Below are positions 22,985 to 35,129 of a stretch of 64,000 nt of DNA, piece after piece (positions within the stretch are counted from its first letter, which is position 1; the number at the start of each line of letters is the position of its first letter). Source of the DNA: Polytrichum commune. Its lineage: Eukaryota > Streptophyta > Polytrichopsida > Polytrichales > Polytrichaceae. Under the pieces are notes generated by a model, which saw only the letters and a program-made list of their open reading frames with translations, was not told the DNA's origin and searched no databases. A program made the translations under genes and the position numbers. Where the stretch lies: NCBI GenBank assembly GCA_950295325.1, contig OX485804.1, positions 27,530,001 through 27,594,000 of the forward strand, read 5' to 3'.

Positions 22985-23857
22985 TGTGACTAGAAGCGTA
23001 CTAGTGGGACGGACTCCCTAAATGGGCTTAGGTGTAGAACATATTTAAGTGCTTACTTTCTATGCTATTCCAAGTTACTCAAGACATTGATGGTATGTCC
23101 ATTATAATTGTATTTCTATCCCAATTAATTCATTCAACTTCCATTCATTCTTCGCATCTTCCCTTCCATTCATAACGAGTTGTCATTTCATACGCAACTA
23201 TTTTCATGTATGCCTCACATTTTTGTTCACTTCCATGCCTTTATGTATAATAATAGTAGCATACCATTATACATATGGGATTTTTAGTTGTCATTACTGG
23301 TCCATTTTTGAAATGTGCATCCTTATATAGTCTCATAATCAACAAAAAGTCTCCAAATACCGAATATAGTGTTTCCTATCAATATATGTGGAAACATAAG
23401 GTGGAAATAATTAGCGTGTCACACTAATTTTCTAGTCAGGGTGCAATTGATATTTAGGTATTTCCGACCTTTTGGATAGTTTAGAATTGTGCATGTATCG
23501 TGTGTTCATAACAAACAAAAACATAGTACAAACACCCAACTATAATATCATGAGTGCATGATAAATAAAACCAATTAAAGCCACATATGACACACAAAAC
23601 AAAGTGATGGGAAGAAGCCACAATTTCAAGGGGATTTAGAGAGTAATATGAATTGGCCAAAATGTTCACAATTACCTAAATACTAGTTGTGGAAATAATG
23701 TGGGTCCAAGACCTGGGTCATTCCCTAAGTCTTCATGAAGGCTTCTGATCAACATGTTGAATATTAGTTTCAAGACAAAAGCAACACAAAATGAAATAAT
23801 CACCCACCTTAATTTTTCTAGAAAAGAATTATTTTAGCCCATGTTGATTATCTACTA
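22985..23857. other. Intergenic AT-rich, MITE end
   Basis: No gene. A solo MITE end lies at about 23329-23376 (TAGTCTCATAATC…AAAAAGTCTCC…CCGAATATAGTG). The rest is unremarkable AT-rich DNA. Confidence 0.4.
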
Positions 23858-25540
23858 GAACTTTAGCGTGTGTTGGAAACTAATGACATGGCTCATATCA
23901 AATCTTATTATGAGAGTTAGCATGGGCTCCATAAAATCAATGTGGCCCACAGTATTAGGACTTTTTATTGTGCATGCCATTTTTTTGTGTCTAGAACTTT
24001 TGACATTTCTTTGAGAAAACTTTGAATAATTAGAAATTATAAAACCTTAAGTTTGAAGGCAAAGAAGATAGATGTTATATTGATTGCAACGTCATTGAAA
24101 GTGTTATATGCATTCTTGAGTTCTACTCGGGCTGCGCTGGCTCGCCCGGGTTGGTTGTCTTTTGGGTTACCTTTGCAATTGATTTTCTCAATTTGTGCCC
24201 AAAAAAAACAAAAAATGTATTAAATGCATGTTCATAAATACCTCATGTGCAATAGCACCTTGTGATGTGGGCAAAAGCAACAGTTGTAGTTGAAGACTCC
24301 AATTCTACGGAATATGATGGGGGATGGGAAAGCTTCAGTTGTACCAGATGCGAAAGCAACCCCAACAAGCTTTTTAAGGAAAGGGCTCCATGATATGATA
24401 AAGGTTGGGGCCCACAACTGCAACCCTAGAATAACTTTTCTGAACCTGATTGATAAATGTTGGCCGCCCCACCTGAGTTTAGAAAAAAAGTTGGCCTTGC
24501 ATTCTTGAAGGCCGCCTAGTCCACAAAACCCATGTTGATTGCACCTCAACTTCAAGGTTCAATATCCAATATATATGTTTACCTCCACTTACCAAATAAG
24601 CAATTGGATGTCATTCCCGAAGTGAAACCATCAATAAAGTATATACATAACTTGGAAGTTAAAAATATGTAAATTTCCTCATTAGGATTGAGGTGATAAT
24701 TTTTGCGACTTACCATTTGAAAGGGCCTTTGCCATTTTCAAACCGAGTTCAAAATAATGTGCTAAGTTTAGATAATGTCTCGTATAATATTTCACTATTA
24801 TTGTCTTCTCCTTTCACAAGCAAATTTCTACAAGGGGGTACCCCTTAAACCCCTAAACACATATGCTTCACTGTCTGTGTTCCATAATCTGACTTCATGG
24901 TCCATAGTGTAAACTGGCCCTTGGTGCATGTTATTATTTGGAGTTACGCAATGCAATAATGTCTTACTGAGGAGTTCAATTTGTAGTGAAGAAAAGTTAA
25001 AATAGGTTGTTTGAACATTATAGAACATAAATAACTTTGCTTGGTAAAATATTACATTCTCAATGAATAGTTATAGCACTGTATAACTCCAAATGGCGAC
25101 ACACATTAATAAAACCGTTAAGTGTAGTAAAAAAAGAGTTGTGCAATTACACTTTCCCTTTTCAATTTATTGTTCATAACACTTCTAGGATTGATGTTTG
25201 TTGATGAATAATTTACATAGGATTTTTTAGGCAGCAGAAAGTGGATACTGTCATACCTTTCCCACTTCGACACTAATCAAACTATCTAAAGGATTTTTTT
25301 TGGAACTTTCATTTTGAAAATATAAAAAATTAATATGGAAAAAATGATTTTTTCTTCAAATCCGGGATTGCTCAATCTAAAATTAGAGATTTGAAAAATA
25401 ATTCGCATATAAATACCAAAGTGGTAAACGTACCACAATAGTGTGATCATGTAATAGGGTTTATTGTTGAAAGGCACGTTTTAATTATGAGGTCGCTACC
25501 TAAGTTCATAATCACACCATGGGTTTCAGCTGAAGCTCAT
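23858..25540 (+). repeat. 1.6-kb repeat, copy A (inverted partner at 35130-36700)
   Basis: Begins near 'tttagcgtgtgttggaaac' and ends near 'ccatgggtttcagctgaagc'. The same landmarks occur in reverse order on the other strand between 36700 and 35130. Intermediate landmarks also match: the 'tgtggcccacagtattagg' block, 'ggggatgggaaagc', the family R segment (24480-24790), 'cacttttcaatttattg' neighbours and 'tgtgatcatg'. No coding capacity is visible, so this is a non-autonomous element or an old segmental duplication. Confidence 0.6.
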
Positions 25541-25697
25541 CCAAACTCATCCAAAGTCCATAAGTAGAGAGAAGAAACGCTGACCATGTGATCAGCGTGA
25601 TTGGAATGCCCGTTCGACCCACCCTTGGTATTTATACCCTCAGGGCATAGTACCAGTGGTGCATGATTACTAACCCCTCTCGGGGTGGGCACTATAG

Positions 25698-25923
25698 TGA
25701 CACACTATACTAGTTCCTAGCTAGCCACTAGTGCCTTGAGGATACCGGACATGGAATCCCCCCAAAGGGCTTTGAGGTACCCATACAGCAAGGTCCAAGG
25801 ACCCCCCACCATAGTTGGGTGGACTAAGGTGGTGAACACCACGCCGGCATGGGGAATAGAACCCACAACCTCCTCATTAAGGGCCATGAGCCCTAACCAC
25901 CAAGCCAAGGCCCGTGGTGCCCT
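25698..25923 (-). mobile_element. tRNA-derived SINE, copy 2
   Basis: Inverse copy of 5185-5412, starting GGCACCACGGGCCTTGGC on the minus strand and with the same box A and box B-like motifs. A few substitutions separate the copies, for example CCCTTAATGAGG against CCCCCAATGAGG. Confidence 0.65.
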
Positions 25924-25929
25924 TCCATA

Positions 25930-27460
25930 AGTACCTAAATATTTGTGTCATGGTGAGGCGTCAGGCTTTAAAGGTAGAAGTGTTATTTGGACACTTTTCT
26001 CTCTTCACCCACTTCTTGTAGGATATGAAACACACAATTCATGCAAGATGAGTAGCATATCCAAGTTGTGCAGTCTAACCTCATTAATACGACACTCGTT
26101 TACAGGGCTAATTTTTCACAAAGTTTTTGCATGTCCACGTCCAAAAACCTTGAATTGAAAGGCAAAAAAAATTTGCAACCCGTCCCAAAACCGGTTTGAA
26201 AATGAAAATACATGTCCCGCAAGAGGTATAAATAAGTCTCTTACAATGTTGGTAAAAAATTAGAAAAAAAACCAACAAAAAAAACCCGAAAGATGTCGAC
26301 ATGTGACTGGTTGCACTTGGAAACAATAGGATCTTGACAAATTATGCCTTCAATGTTTGTCAATTATCTGTCTTTTGTGGTCGATTCTCATCTTTTTAGT
26401 ACACCCCATTCTAAATTTTGTGGTTGATGAATTATTGTATGCAGGTGAATCAAGCACTTCAAGATTGATATTTTGATTGGGTATTAGTGGTTTGATTGCA
26501 TTATGCTTATATTCACATGTCATATATGACATAATGTAACTGATATTTGTAGCATTTTTTTTTGGAAAAAATTATCAAAAAATTATTATTTTTAGAACCC
26601 ATCCAAAGTGAATTTGACACGTCCAAAAACTGGTTTATTTTCTAAGAACCCATCCACTGGAAATGTTTTTTTTTTATGAACATGTCCTTGGACATGTTAG
26701 GGACCTTGTGAAAAATCACCACGAGTCATTTATACAACACCCTCGATATTACGACACATTTTTGCGCGACCAAACTTTTTAGTTCAAAACTCCCTCTTTT
26801 ATACGACTACGACACTCGATAATGCGACATTTAGAATCTTTGTTTTGTCATATTAAAAAGGTAGTTAATGCTCAAAGTCCTTTCATCTATGCTATGTACA
26901 TCTAAAACACATCCATTTTCACTTAGGAACTACTTGGGAACGTCACTTATCATTGGGAACTTAATGAGAATTAGGGTTACTAGTGTAGAATGGACATGGT
27001 TAGGGTTAGAGTGGCCTCCTATTTAGTAAGTTGCCTTGTACACGGGTTATATAGTGTCATTGATATCTTGATGCTAAACGTCATGCATCATTGTTGTCTA
27101 GTTTCTTATTAGAGAACTCTTTATATTTTGGTGTTAATGAAATTATTAGTTTTCAAAAGTTAGTAGGGAGTTTAGATAAGATGACGGTTGGTAACTTGGG
27201 TAGGCAACACCAAAGATCTTTGGACTCCTACTTCAAGAGTTCTTGAGAATATTTGTAATTGTTTGGAGTTAAAAGTTATTATTTCATACCATCTATATTG
27301 CTTAAACTCGTTGTATATATTTTAAAGCTCATATTACTTATGTTTTTGTATTCCCTCAATAGTATGACAATTTTATGCCATTTGTCATATTAATGAGAAG
27401 ATGACACCTCGATAATACAACATTTTGTGTGTTTCCCAAACATGTCATACTAAAGAGGGA
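25930..27460. mobile_element. Pogo/Tigger-like non-coding relics
   Basis: CAGTCTAACCTCATTAATACGACAC at 26071 matches the terminal repeat style of the pogo element at 62163 (CAGTCTAACCTTGATAATG). A second pair of inverted ends, CCCTCGATATTACGACACA near 26741 and the complement of CCCTCTTTAGTATGACATG near 27450, brackets about 710 bp. No transposase remains. Boundaries are approximate. Confidence 0.35.
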
Positions 27461-27770
27461 GAAATTTTCTACTCTACTCCACTCTACTCTTCTATATTGT
27501 TTTGAAATCACCCTACATGTCAATCTCCACTCCCTATACTTGCTCTACTCTACTATCTTACATTTAGCCTACATTTAATTTTCCAATTCCTATACCCGCT
27601 CAAGTGGTGTTCCCACAATGTGTTTATCCCATGTTATGTTTGGAATAGAGCCCCAAAAAACACAAAGGCCTGGTTGGAGAAGAAAGCGATTTTTGCGCCT
27701 TGGGAATACTTCATCCATCCATTTTCATTTTTCCATCCAACTCCATCTCGACTTCAACAAGAGCCCAAAA

Positions 27771-27797
27771 CCCTAATTCTTAAACCCTAAACCCTGA
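27771..27797 (+). promoter_or_regulatory. Telo-boxes upstream of the zinc-knuckle gene
   Basis: AACCCTAATT and a double AAACCCTAAACCCT lie about 400 bp upstream of the ATG at 28188. Telo-boxes are enriched in plant promoters of ribosome-biogenesis and translation genes, which fits a ZCCHC9-type product. Confidence 0.45.
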
Positions 27798-28187
27798 AGT
27801 GCGTTCCTAATAATGCTCTCTACTCCCCCCGAATGGTTCAGTTCCATTCCTTGACTGTTTTCGTCTTCTTCTTTTCCCCATCTGCTCTGCAAGAATCTTA
27901 ACTTACACTGAATTGTGAAGAATCTGTAAGACGTATATAAAATCTTAGGAATGTGCCTGCCCTGTCTTATCCTATCCATCTGTAGGACCTGACAATTCTT
28001 TGAATCGTGTAATCAATCCTCTGGCCCTCCCGAAGCGATTGCTTGATCTCTCAGTGGTGTAAACTTGCATCATTTTCAATCTGTCTCCTCTCTTGCTAGG
28101 GCTTCGTGGTCACACTTTTGCAGGCACATAAGAGAGCTTTGTAAGAAGCTCGTGCAATTTTTTTTTGTGTCATGAGTTGGGAGCGCA

Positions 28188-30782
28188 ATGGGAAATAAGC
28201 GCCAGCGGCTGGCCAAAAAACTACATGTCACAACTTCGGGTAACTACTTTGATTTTGTGCCGTTGTTCCAGCATGCATCGACATTCATAGTTATTATAGG
28301 ATTTTTGATATTCGTCCTGGGAGATCCGGAATGGGGTTCAGCCTCTCTACAGGCTAATGTCAAGCTACACCTTTTATTTCAATCGTTGTGAATTATTCTT
28401 TGAGTTAGGTAATGAATGCTATAAGTTTCTACCGAGGATGCACTCCTTTACAAGTACAACACAAATAGATCATTTGCACACTGGAGAACATAAACCTTTG
28501 ATGGTGAAAGGATACATTCTCTGGAAGAAGTTATGTCATTGCGTAATTCCAGCTGGTAATTCACACTATTGAAAATGAATGGTGGGTGGGTACTTTGAAT
28601 GTGTGCCGTTGTTTCAGCATGCATTGACATTCATAGTTCCTGCATACATTTTCTGTCACGTTTCTATACAAATTTTGATATGATGTCCTCGAGAGATTTG
28701 AGATGAGTTTGAGCCCCTCCACAGGCTAATGTTAATGTAAAAGTTTATATTTCAAAATTTTCATATGGAGTTAGGTAATGAATGCTATTAAGTTTTTACC
28801 GAGGATGCAATTCTGTAGAAGTACAACACAAATAGATCATTTGCACATTAGAGAACATAAAACTTTGATGGTAAGCGGATGCATTTTCTGGAAGAATTGT
28901 AAGCACTGCATAATTCCAAGGGGTAATCAGACCATGAGTCATAAATGGTGTAGTTATGTAATGATTCTAGAGATTGCGAGGCAAAGTTGTTGATTGGAGT
29001 AGTTGGAAGAGTAAGAATAAAGAAGAGGACATGATCGTTGATGCAACTGTTCCTCATTATGTCCTGGTTTGTGTTTCGCTCAGGTGGGCCAACTGCAGAG
29101 GTCAAAGACACGGATGGAAATAAGGTGTACACCAATGAAGGTGGACAGAAGAGTGTAGTGAATGAAAATGGAGGTGGAAATGGAAATAAAAAAAGGTCTA
29201 GAGTGGAGGATCCTGTAGATGGCAATGCACGTGAAAAGAAGAAAAAGCCTGCAAGTACAAGCAAGCATCCATTGCGAGTTGCGGGAATGAAACCTGGCGA
29301 GGGTTGTTTCCTCTGCAAATCGAAAGACCACATTGCCAAGCATTGCCCAACGAAGAGTGAGAAGGACCGCAAAAAGGTGTGAATAAATCACTTTGTACTT
29401 TAGGATCTATATCAATTTTGAGTACGTTCTCTGACATAACTCCTATGAAGTTGATTACAACCTGATTTCAATTGGTTGAAATTTTGTGTACAGATGTGTC
29501 TTGGCTGCAGAATGTGGGGTCATACACTGAAAAATTGTCCTAGCGAAGGGAAGGGCCTGGATTCAAAGTTATGTTACAATTGTGGTGAACATGGACATTC
29601 ACTCGATAAATGCCCCAAACCTCTCAAGGATGGTAAGTTATTGCTGTATCCATGATTTGTTGATGAGGGTTTTTTTTAATTAGCTCATGGAACATTGGCG
29701 TTTACCCAGATAGCCAGGCTTTGGTAGAAAGCATACCTAGAAATAGCTGATAATGTGTGTTATGTGGTTATGATAATACAGGCGGCACATCATTTGCTGA
29801 GTGTTTCCTCTGCAAAGAACGAGGCCACATCAGTAAAAATTGTCCATCAAATAAGAATGGCATCTATCCCAAGGTATGCAAAATTATGTCAGGTCTAGTT
29901 TTCTCTCTTTGTTTGTGCTGCATGGGTTTAGGGTTGAGGTAAGTTTAATTATGGATTTTTGTCACAAGAATGTGGAAATAATATAAAGGTTGTGAGAATG
30001 TGAAGTTGTAATCTGTGGTATCTTGTGTTTGGACAGGGTGGCTGCTGTAAAATCTGTGAAGGTGTGACGCACCTTGCTAAAGACTGCCCTCAAAAGAATA
30101 GCGGCAAATTTGCTGGCAATGCCCGTGTGAAGCTCAAAATCTGTAAGAGCTTCCTCTCTTTCAATTTTTAATTTTCTATTCATTATCAAAGTATAACATC
30201 CTCATTTTTCTTAATATTATAGTATAAGTCACATCCTAACATGTTGACTATTAAAATTAGGATAGTCAACAATTTTTCTCTAGCACATAGTCCAATCTCT
30301 TTCAAACGCATGTCCTTTTGGTGACCATTTTTAGATCCACACCTAACCACACGTCACTCAAATATAGGTGTCCATTTGAGGTTCTAATTAGTTGTTATGC
30401 CTGCTTACTTTAGTGGTCAGGTCACGATTTCTCCTTGGTAATGCCAGTGCAAGTTCATCCTATGAAGCTGACTGAAACTACCTTTTTTCTTGGATGTACA
30501 GCAACCGATGCAACATCAGCAGGTATGGGAGGCAAAAGAACTGTATTCAAAAGTGGTGATGATCTGGAAGATGATTTCCAGGACATGGAAGTGGCTGCAA
30601 CTGAAGATGTTCAAATAAGTGATGATGAAAATGCCAATGTTGCTGCATCCTTTATAGAAGATACAGATGTTGCAAGTGCACCCAAGACTCCGAACTCAAA
30701 GAGTGGCTTAGTGACACCAAGGGTTTTCTCTTCAAGCAAACCAAAGGCTGGACATCATGCCCCAAAAGTTGTAAAATTTTGA
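28188..30782 (+). CDS. ZCCHC9-like: Zinc-knuckle (CCHC) protein, ZCCHC9-type
   Basis: Six exons with consistent phases and GT-AG borders: 28188-28239, 29084-29376, 29494-29632, 29782-29873, 30037-30142 and 30502-30782, giving 320 residues. A basic Lys/Arg-rich N-terminus is followed by five zinc knuckles of C-x2-C-x4-H-x4-C form: CFLCKSKDHIAKHC, CLGCRMWGHTLKNC, CYNCGEHGHSLDKC, CFLCKERGHISKNC and CKICEGVTHLAKDC. The tail is acidic then basic (KSGDDLEDDF…). The knuckle order and the GGCCKIC spacing match the eukaryotic ZCCHC9 family, RNA-binding nucleolar proteins linked to rRNA processing. Intron 1 contains a tandem duplication of about 345 bp (28243-28560 and 28590-28960). No lesion is seen; this looks functional. 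Confidence 0.88.
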
Positions 30783-33363
30783 TATTTGATGAGTATTCTG
30801 AATGTGCCCAATCACTTACTACATAATTGTGCAAAATGGGGAATTATCTGCAACTTTGATGGTGTTGTGCTGTAAAGTTGTAGATCTTTACTGTAAGGCC
30901 ATTGGAAGTCTTGAAAGAGATTCTTAGATGTCTCAGATTTCATAGAGGGTGCGCAACATTCCAGATGTTAAATCCAACCCTCAAGATGGATTATGGGACC
31001 TAGTTTGTGGCTTACAAAGACTTGCATAGATACATTGGTAGCTTTGTACAATGTATGCATTATTCAATTATAATTCTAGTCAGTGGGTATCTTACGCTAG
31101 TGTAGATGTGGACTATTCTCCCTCGTTAATGTGACATGTTTGGTCACGCAAGACACTGTCGTATTATCTGAATCTCGTATTCTTGATAATATGACATTTT
31201 GACCTCAAATGTTGTATTATTGAGGTTTTTCAAAGAAAATTGTCAATTTCAAATAAAAATGGTATTTCAATGCAAAATGGCATTGGAGAATGTTGAAGGT
31301 ACATAAGTATAAAAGGACATTTTTATTTACGAAATATGCTCACAATGTCACACGATATGCAGTTAAAAAAGTGAATCTAGTTCCATGATGTTTTCACCAT
31401 ATCGTACACTACAATAGTAAGAACTCACTGCCTCCTGATGATGTTGGAAATTGGCATCTTGTTCAATTTATTCATAAAAGATTTTATGTTCATCACATTT
31501 GCAAGTGACAACTCCGAAGAATGGTTCATTACAAAATTTGATAGTAATTGGGCATATTCACGGGCTTGAGGAAGCTTAACTATTGGTGTTGGTTGGTCAT
31601 CCACATCATTCCCTTTCATTGGCTCTTCATTCAAATCCAAACCCAAATATACTTCTCTACCCTATGTCAAACCCACCAACTCACCCATGCCTTCAACATA
31701 TCCCTCTCATCACACCATTCAAGATCATTGAAACCTTGGTTGCAAGATCAATCTCAGTAGTTGGAATCCATCAATCAATTACAAGTTTGAAAGACTAATA
31801 TCCAATCATGTAGATCATCAACAACTATCACTCTCCTATTCCAACTCTGTATCTAGAATAGAGGAGCAAATCAACCAATCAATTAAAAGACGTTGTGCTA
31901 GATTTGGAGCAGTATAAAGTGGTGCAAATCTTTCTTGCGTAGGAAGATAGAAATCAGGAGGACTGCAAATTTTTCAGTAAATTTATTCCTTAAATTGAAA
32001 TTACTATGAATTTTGAAGCCAAAAGTTGGCCCAAACATATTACCAATGTCTAGAGTCTGCCATAACCACTCATTCTTTCTCACTTTAGCACTCAAAATCA
32101 GGACATGTGTCATGTCACTATTGGTTCCCACCTGATTGAAATTAAGGTACCTTATAGATTATTGTTCTCATCTTGATCGGGAATAAGCACCTCTACTATA
32201 AACCTAATTTGGAAAGGAGAGGAGTCCTTAGATACAAAACCCCTAACCTAGCTCAATTTTCCTCAAATATCAAACATTGCCTCACCACCAAAAATGTTAC
32301 CAAGATTCAAGCACCTGCTGCTAGACACCTCCAGTTGGCGATACACATGAATGAATTCCCCTAAACCCATAGTGGGCTTCCGAATTAACAAAACCTCTAC
32401 CCTTCAAACACCTTCACCGTACCGACTCTTACCTAGTAGTTAGTGTAAGTAAGTCACCTTCACCCAACCTCCACCAAACCGTCAATCAATTTCGGGAATA
32501 TATATGTAACAACCACTTAAATGTTTGGCTCCACCAAACCTCCACCCAATCCCAAAAATTCAAAAGTGCAACTTTGTTCTTAAACCAAGGTTTAAAACAA
32601 ATAATTGGAGTTAACCGAAGTTGACCCACCGACGATCATGATCCATGTTCTTCTTCCGATCCATCTGATTCATTCTATACTTGAAACATCTCTCCAATCT
32701 CAAGGCAAAACTTTAGTGTGGGTCCCACCGCTTATGGTCATTAATAACCTCTATTAAATGAGAAATCAAGCCTAAAAAATGTCATATTACGAGCTCCATA
32801 GTCGTATTATGGAGGTTAATTTGCACTAGAAAGATTGGTTGATTGGAAAAGCGTCATTTAGTTGTTAGTTGAGGTGATTACGTTATGGAGGTGAGATTGT
32901 ATCAACGTCTGCGCCCACTGTATGTGTGTGTGTATATATATATATATATGATTGTTAGGTGGTGAACTCTAGGCTATTGAGAAAGTAAAAGTATAAATCG
33001 AACAATTAATTCAAGAAGCTACTAACGTAGGTATTTATTTTGGAGTTTTCCTTTTTCTTTTTTGCACTTTTACTTTTATAATGAATGACATGGCGCATGA
33101 AGTAGTAAGAGTTGGAAGAGAACAGATAGCACAAACACTCCTCCATTGTTGCAAATGCTCCATAGTTTGTAGGCAGTAGAGAGGAGACACAATCTATTGA
33201 GCGATGCGATCGTTGATTGAAAAGCTCCAATTTGTTGTAAAACATTTTGAGTGATGTAAAAGCATTTCAGAGCATTCCTTCACAATGTGTTTCAGTGATC
33301 GACGTGAGATTAAGTCTATCCGGTCCCAAAACAACCTAATAAAACTGTGAACTTGACATCACA
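30783..33363. other. Intergenic with pogo relic and microsatellite
   Basis: Holds the pogo C-terminal remnant (31425-31646) and pogo-like terminal sequences near 31115-31200 (CTCCCTCGTTAATGTGACATG) and about 32780-32820 (TCATATTACGAGC…GTATTATGGAGG). It also has a (TG)n(TA)n run at about 32922-32950. No other gene is supported. Confidence 0.45.
31425..31646 (-). pseudogene. Pogo/Tigger transposase C-terminal remnant
   Basis: The short frame carries QAREYAQLLSNFVMNHSSELS, equivalent in layout to the DAQKYAKDVLNFMASQGTQI tail of the pogo element at 62403-63260, and ends shortly after a MNKLNKM segment. All catalytic parts are missing. Confidence 0.4.
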
Positions 33364-34665
33364 ATGCCTATCAAAGCTGCGGCCTTGTCAAGCAAGAAAA
33401 GCGAAGTATGTGCTCTTTACGACATTATTATAGTTTTGTCAAGCAACGAGGTGGAGAAATTAGTGGGTCCATCTTCCTATGGCGTTATAACCTTGTCAAG
33501 CAGAGCAGACGAAGTGAAATCGCCAAGCTTCAAAAACAAAGTGCGTATTCCTCACGACACGATTATAGCATCGTCAAGTAGTGAGGAGGAAGCGGATTAT
33601 TCATCTTCTCGCGATGTTGCAGTCTTTTCAGACAATGAGGAGAAGGTGGGCCCATCTTCCTATGGCGTTATAGCCTTGGCAAGCAACGGGGACGAAGTGC
33701 GTCTATCTGTTTGCGGCAAACCATCAAATCAAGCGTCACTGCCTTTGGAGAAGATCCACACAAAAAGCACGGTTGGTTGCACTTACATTGTTGACGAAAA
33801 GATTCTCGGGTCGGGAGGCTTCGGAACCGTCCGCCGTTGCACAAGGAAGGGTACAGAGGAGAGGTTTGCCATCAAGACAATGAAACTGAAATGGGAAGGA
33901 CAACTGGAGGAGTATAGACACGAGGCCCATCTCCATAAACAATGCTCGGGGCACCCGAACGTGGTGAACTTCGTAGAGAAGTTCGAGAGTAGCTCAAGAG
34001 TGCACATGGTGATGGAGTTGTGTGAAGGCGGCGCTCTGGACACATTTTTGAGTTTCTTCCCAACGGGTCTCCCGCACCTCAACATGGCCGCCATCATCTT
34101 GAGGCAGGTGATGAGTGCGCTACACCACATCCATGGCTTGGGCATTGTACACCGGGACATCAAGGCCCAGAACATACTCCTCGCATTCGACGCCGACAAA
34201 AAGACGATGGTGATCAAACTCGCCGACTTTGGACTTGCGGCTCGATTCCGGTGCCAATTGGACACGGGCATCGTGATTCCATGCACAGGAATTGTGGGCA
34301 CCAAGGGCTACAAAGCTCCTGAGATGCTCCGGGCTGAAGAATACGGTACCGCTGTGGATATCTGGAGCACAGGGATCGTGCTCGTCGAAATCTTGACGGG
34401 AGAATACCCCAAGTTCTTGCAATCAGAGACCACAGACGACGGTGATGATGAAGAGTCTGATTACGACGAAGTGCTGGATTTTGATAGTGCCCCCCAAAAC
34501 AAATTGGGTATGTGTCTCAGAAACCTGATCACAGGGATGTTGCAACCTAACCCTGCGAAGAGGATTACCGCTGCCAAGGCCTTGAACCATTGCTGGATCC
34601 GGAACAGGGGTTCTTGCAAACACGAAGACGACGAAGAAATCTTCACGAAGAAATATTGTGTTTAG
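33364..34665 (+). CDS. Serine/threonine protein kinase with SIM-like N-terminal repeats
   Basis: Intronless, 433 residues. Kinase domain at about 141-412: Gly loop GSGGFG (149-154), Lys171 (FAIK), αC Glu187, HRDIKAQN (263-270), DFG (288-290), GTKGYKAPEM (312-321) and the αF Asp in DIWSTG. All catalytic residues are present, so it should be active. GTKGYKAPE and an acidic insert (about 355-375) recall CDC7-like kinases, but the subfamily is uncertain. The N-terminal 115 residues are low-complexity. They carry a duplicated GPSSYGVI (35-42 and 96-103) and five hydrophobic-then-acidic motifs (IIIVLSSNE, VITLSSRADE, TIIASSSSEEE, VAVFSDNEE, VIALASNGDE) that resemble SUMO-interaction motifs. The lack of introns could mean a retrocopy. 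No poly-A remnant or target duplication is obvious. Confidence 0.85.
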   Translation: MPIKAAALSSKKSEVCALYDIIIVLSSNEVEKLVGPSSYGVITLSSRADEVKSPSFKNKVRIPHDTIIASSSSEEEADYSSSRDVAVFSDNEEKVGPSSYGVIALASNGDEVRLSVCGKPSNQASLPLEKIHTKSTVGCTYIVDEKILGSGGFGTVRRCTRKGTEERFAIKTMKLKWEGQLEEYRHEAHLHKQCSGHPNVVNFVEKFESSSRVHMVMELCEGGALDTFLSFFPTGLPHLNMAAIILRQVMSALHHIHGLGIVHRDIKAQNILLAFDADKKTMVIKLADFGLAARFRCQLDTGIVIPCTGIVGTKGYKAPEMLRAEEYGTAVDIWSTGIVLVEILTGEYPKFLQSETTDDGDDEESDYDEVLDFDSAPQNKLGMCLRNLITGMLQPNPAKRITAAKALNHCWIRNRGSCKHEDDEEIFTKKYCV

Positions 34666-34669
34666 TGTT

Positions 34670-35125
34670 CATATGATGGTGTTTAATTTATGTGTCCGTG
34701 GTGCCACTTTTCGAATGGTGCTTCTTATGAATGAGTTTACAAATTTACTGTCATGGATGATTGAGATCTGGATGAAATTCATCGTGTCAAATACAGAAAC
34801 ACAGTTCGCGTGTATGAAATATTGACATGGATGATTGAAATTTGGATGAAAAATCCCTCAGTAAGTGACAGTATTTGCAAGTCAGGATGTAAATCTATAT
34901 GCCTAAAATATTTTACAAGGAATGACAAATAATGCGAGTTTACATTTAGTGTTGGTGAGACTGCAACACAGGTGGGTTACAATTAGTATTGAGCAAGACA
35001 ATAGAACTGGTGACACTAAATACAATATTTAGTGTAGTTATAAACCTTGCGGTTTTGGCTACAAATTTCATAACAAACTTTTGCAATATTATCACAATGG
35101 CATATTGCCTCAATGTTGTACATAC
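34670..35125. other. Kinase 3' flank, no gene
   Basis: AT-rich. It contains a short internal repeat ('catggatgattgagatctggatgaaa' type, twice near 34755 and 34828). No gene. Confidence 0.4.
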
Positions 35126-35129
35126 ACAA

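Noticed and set aside
33783-34304. Minus-strand frames opposite the kinase
   Set aside because: The plus strand carries all kinase motifs.
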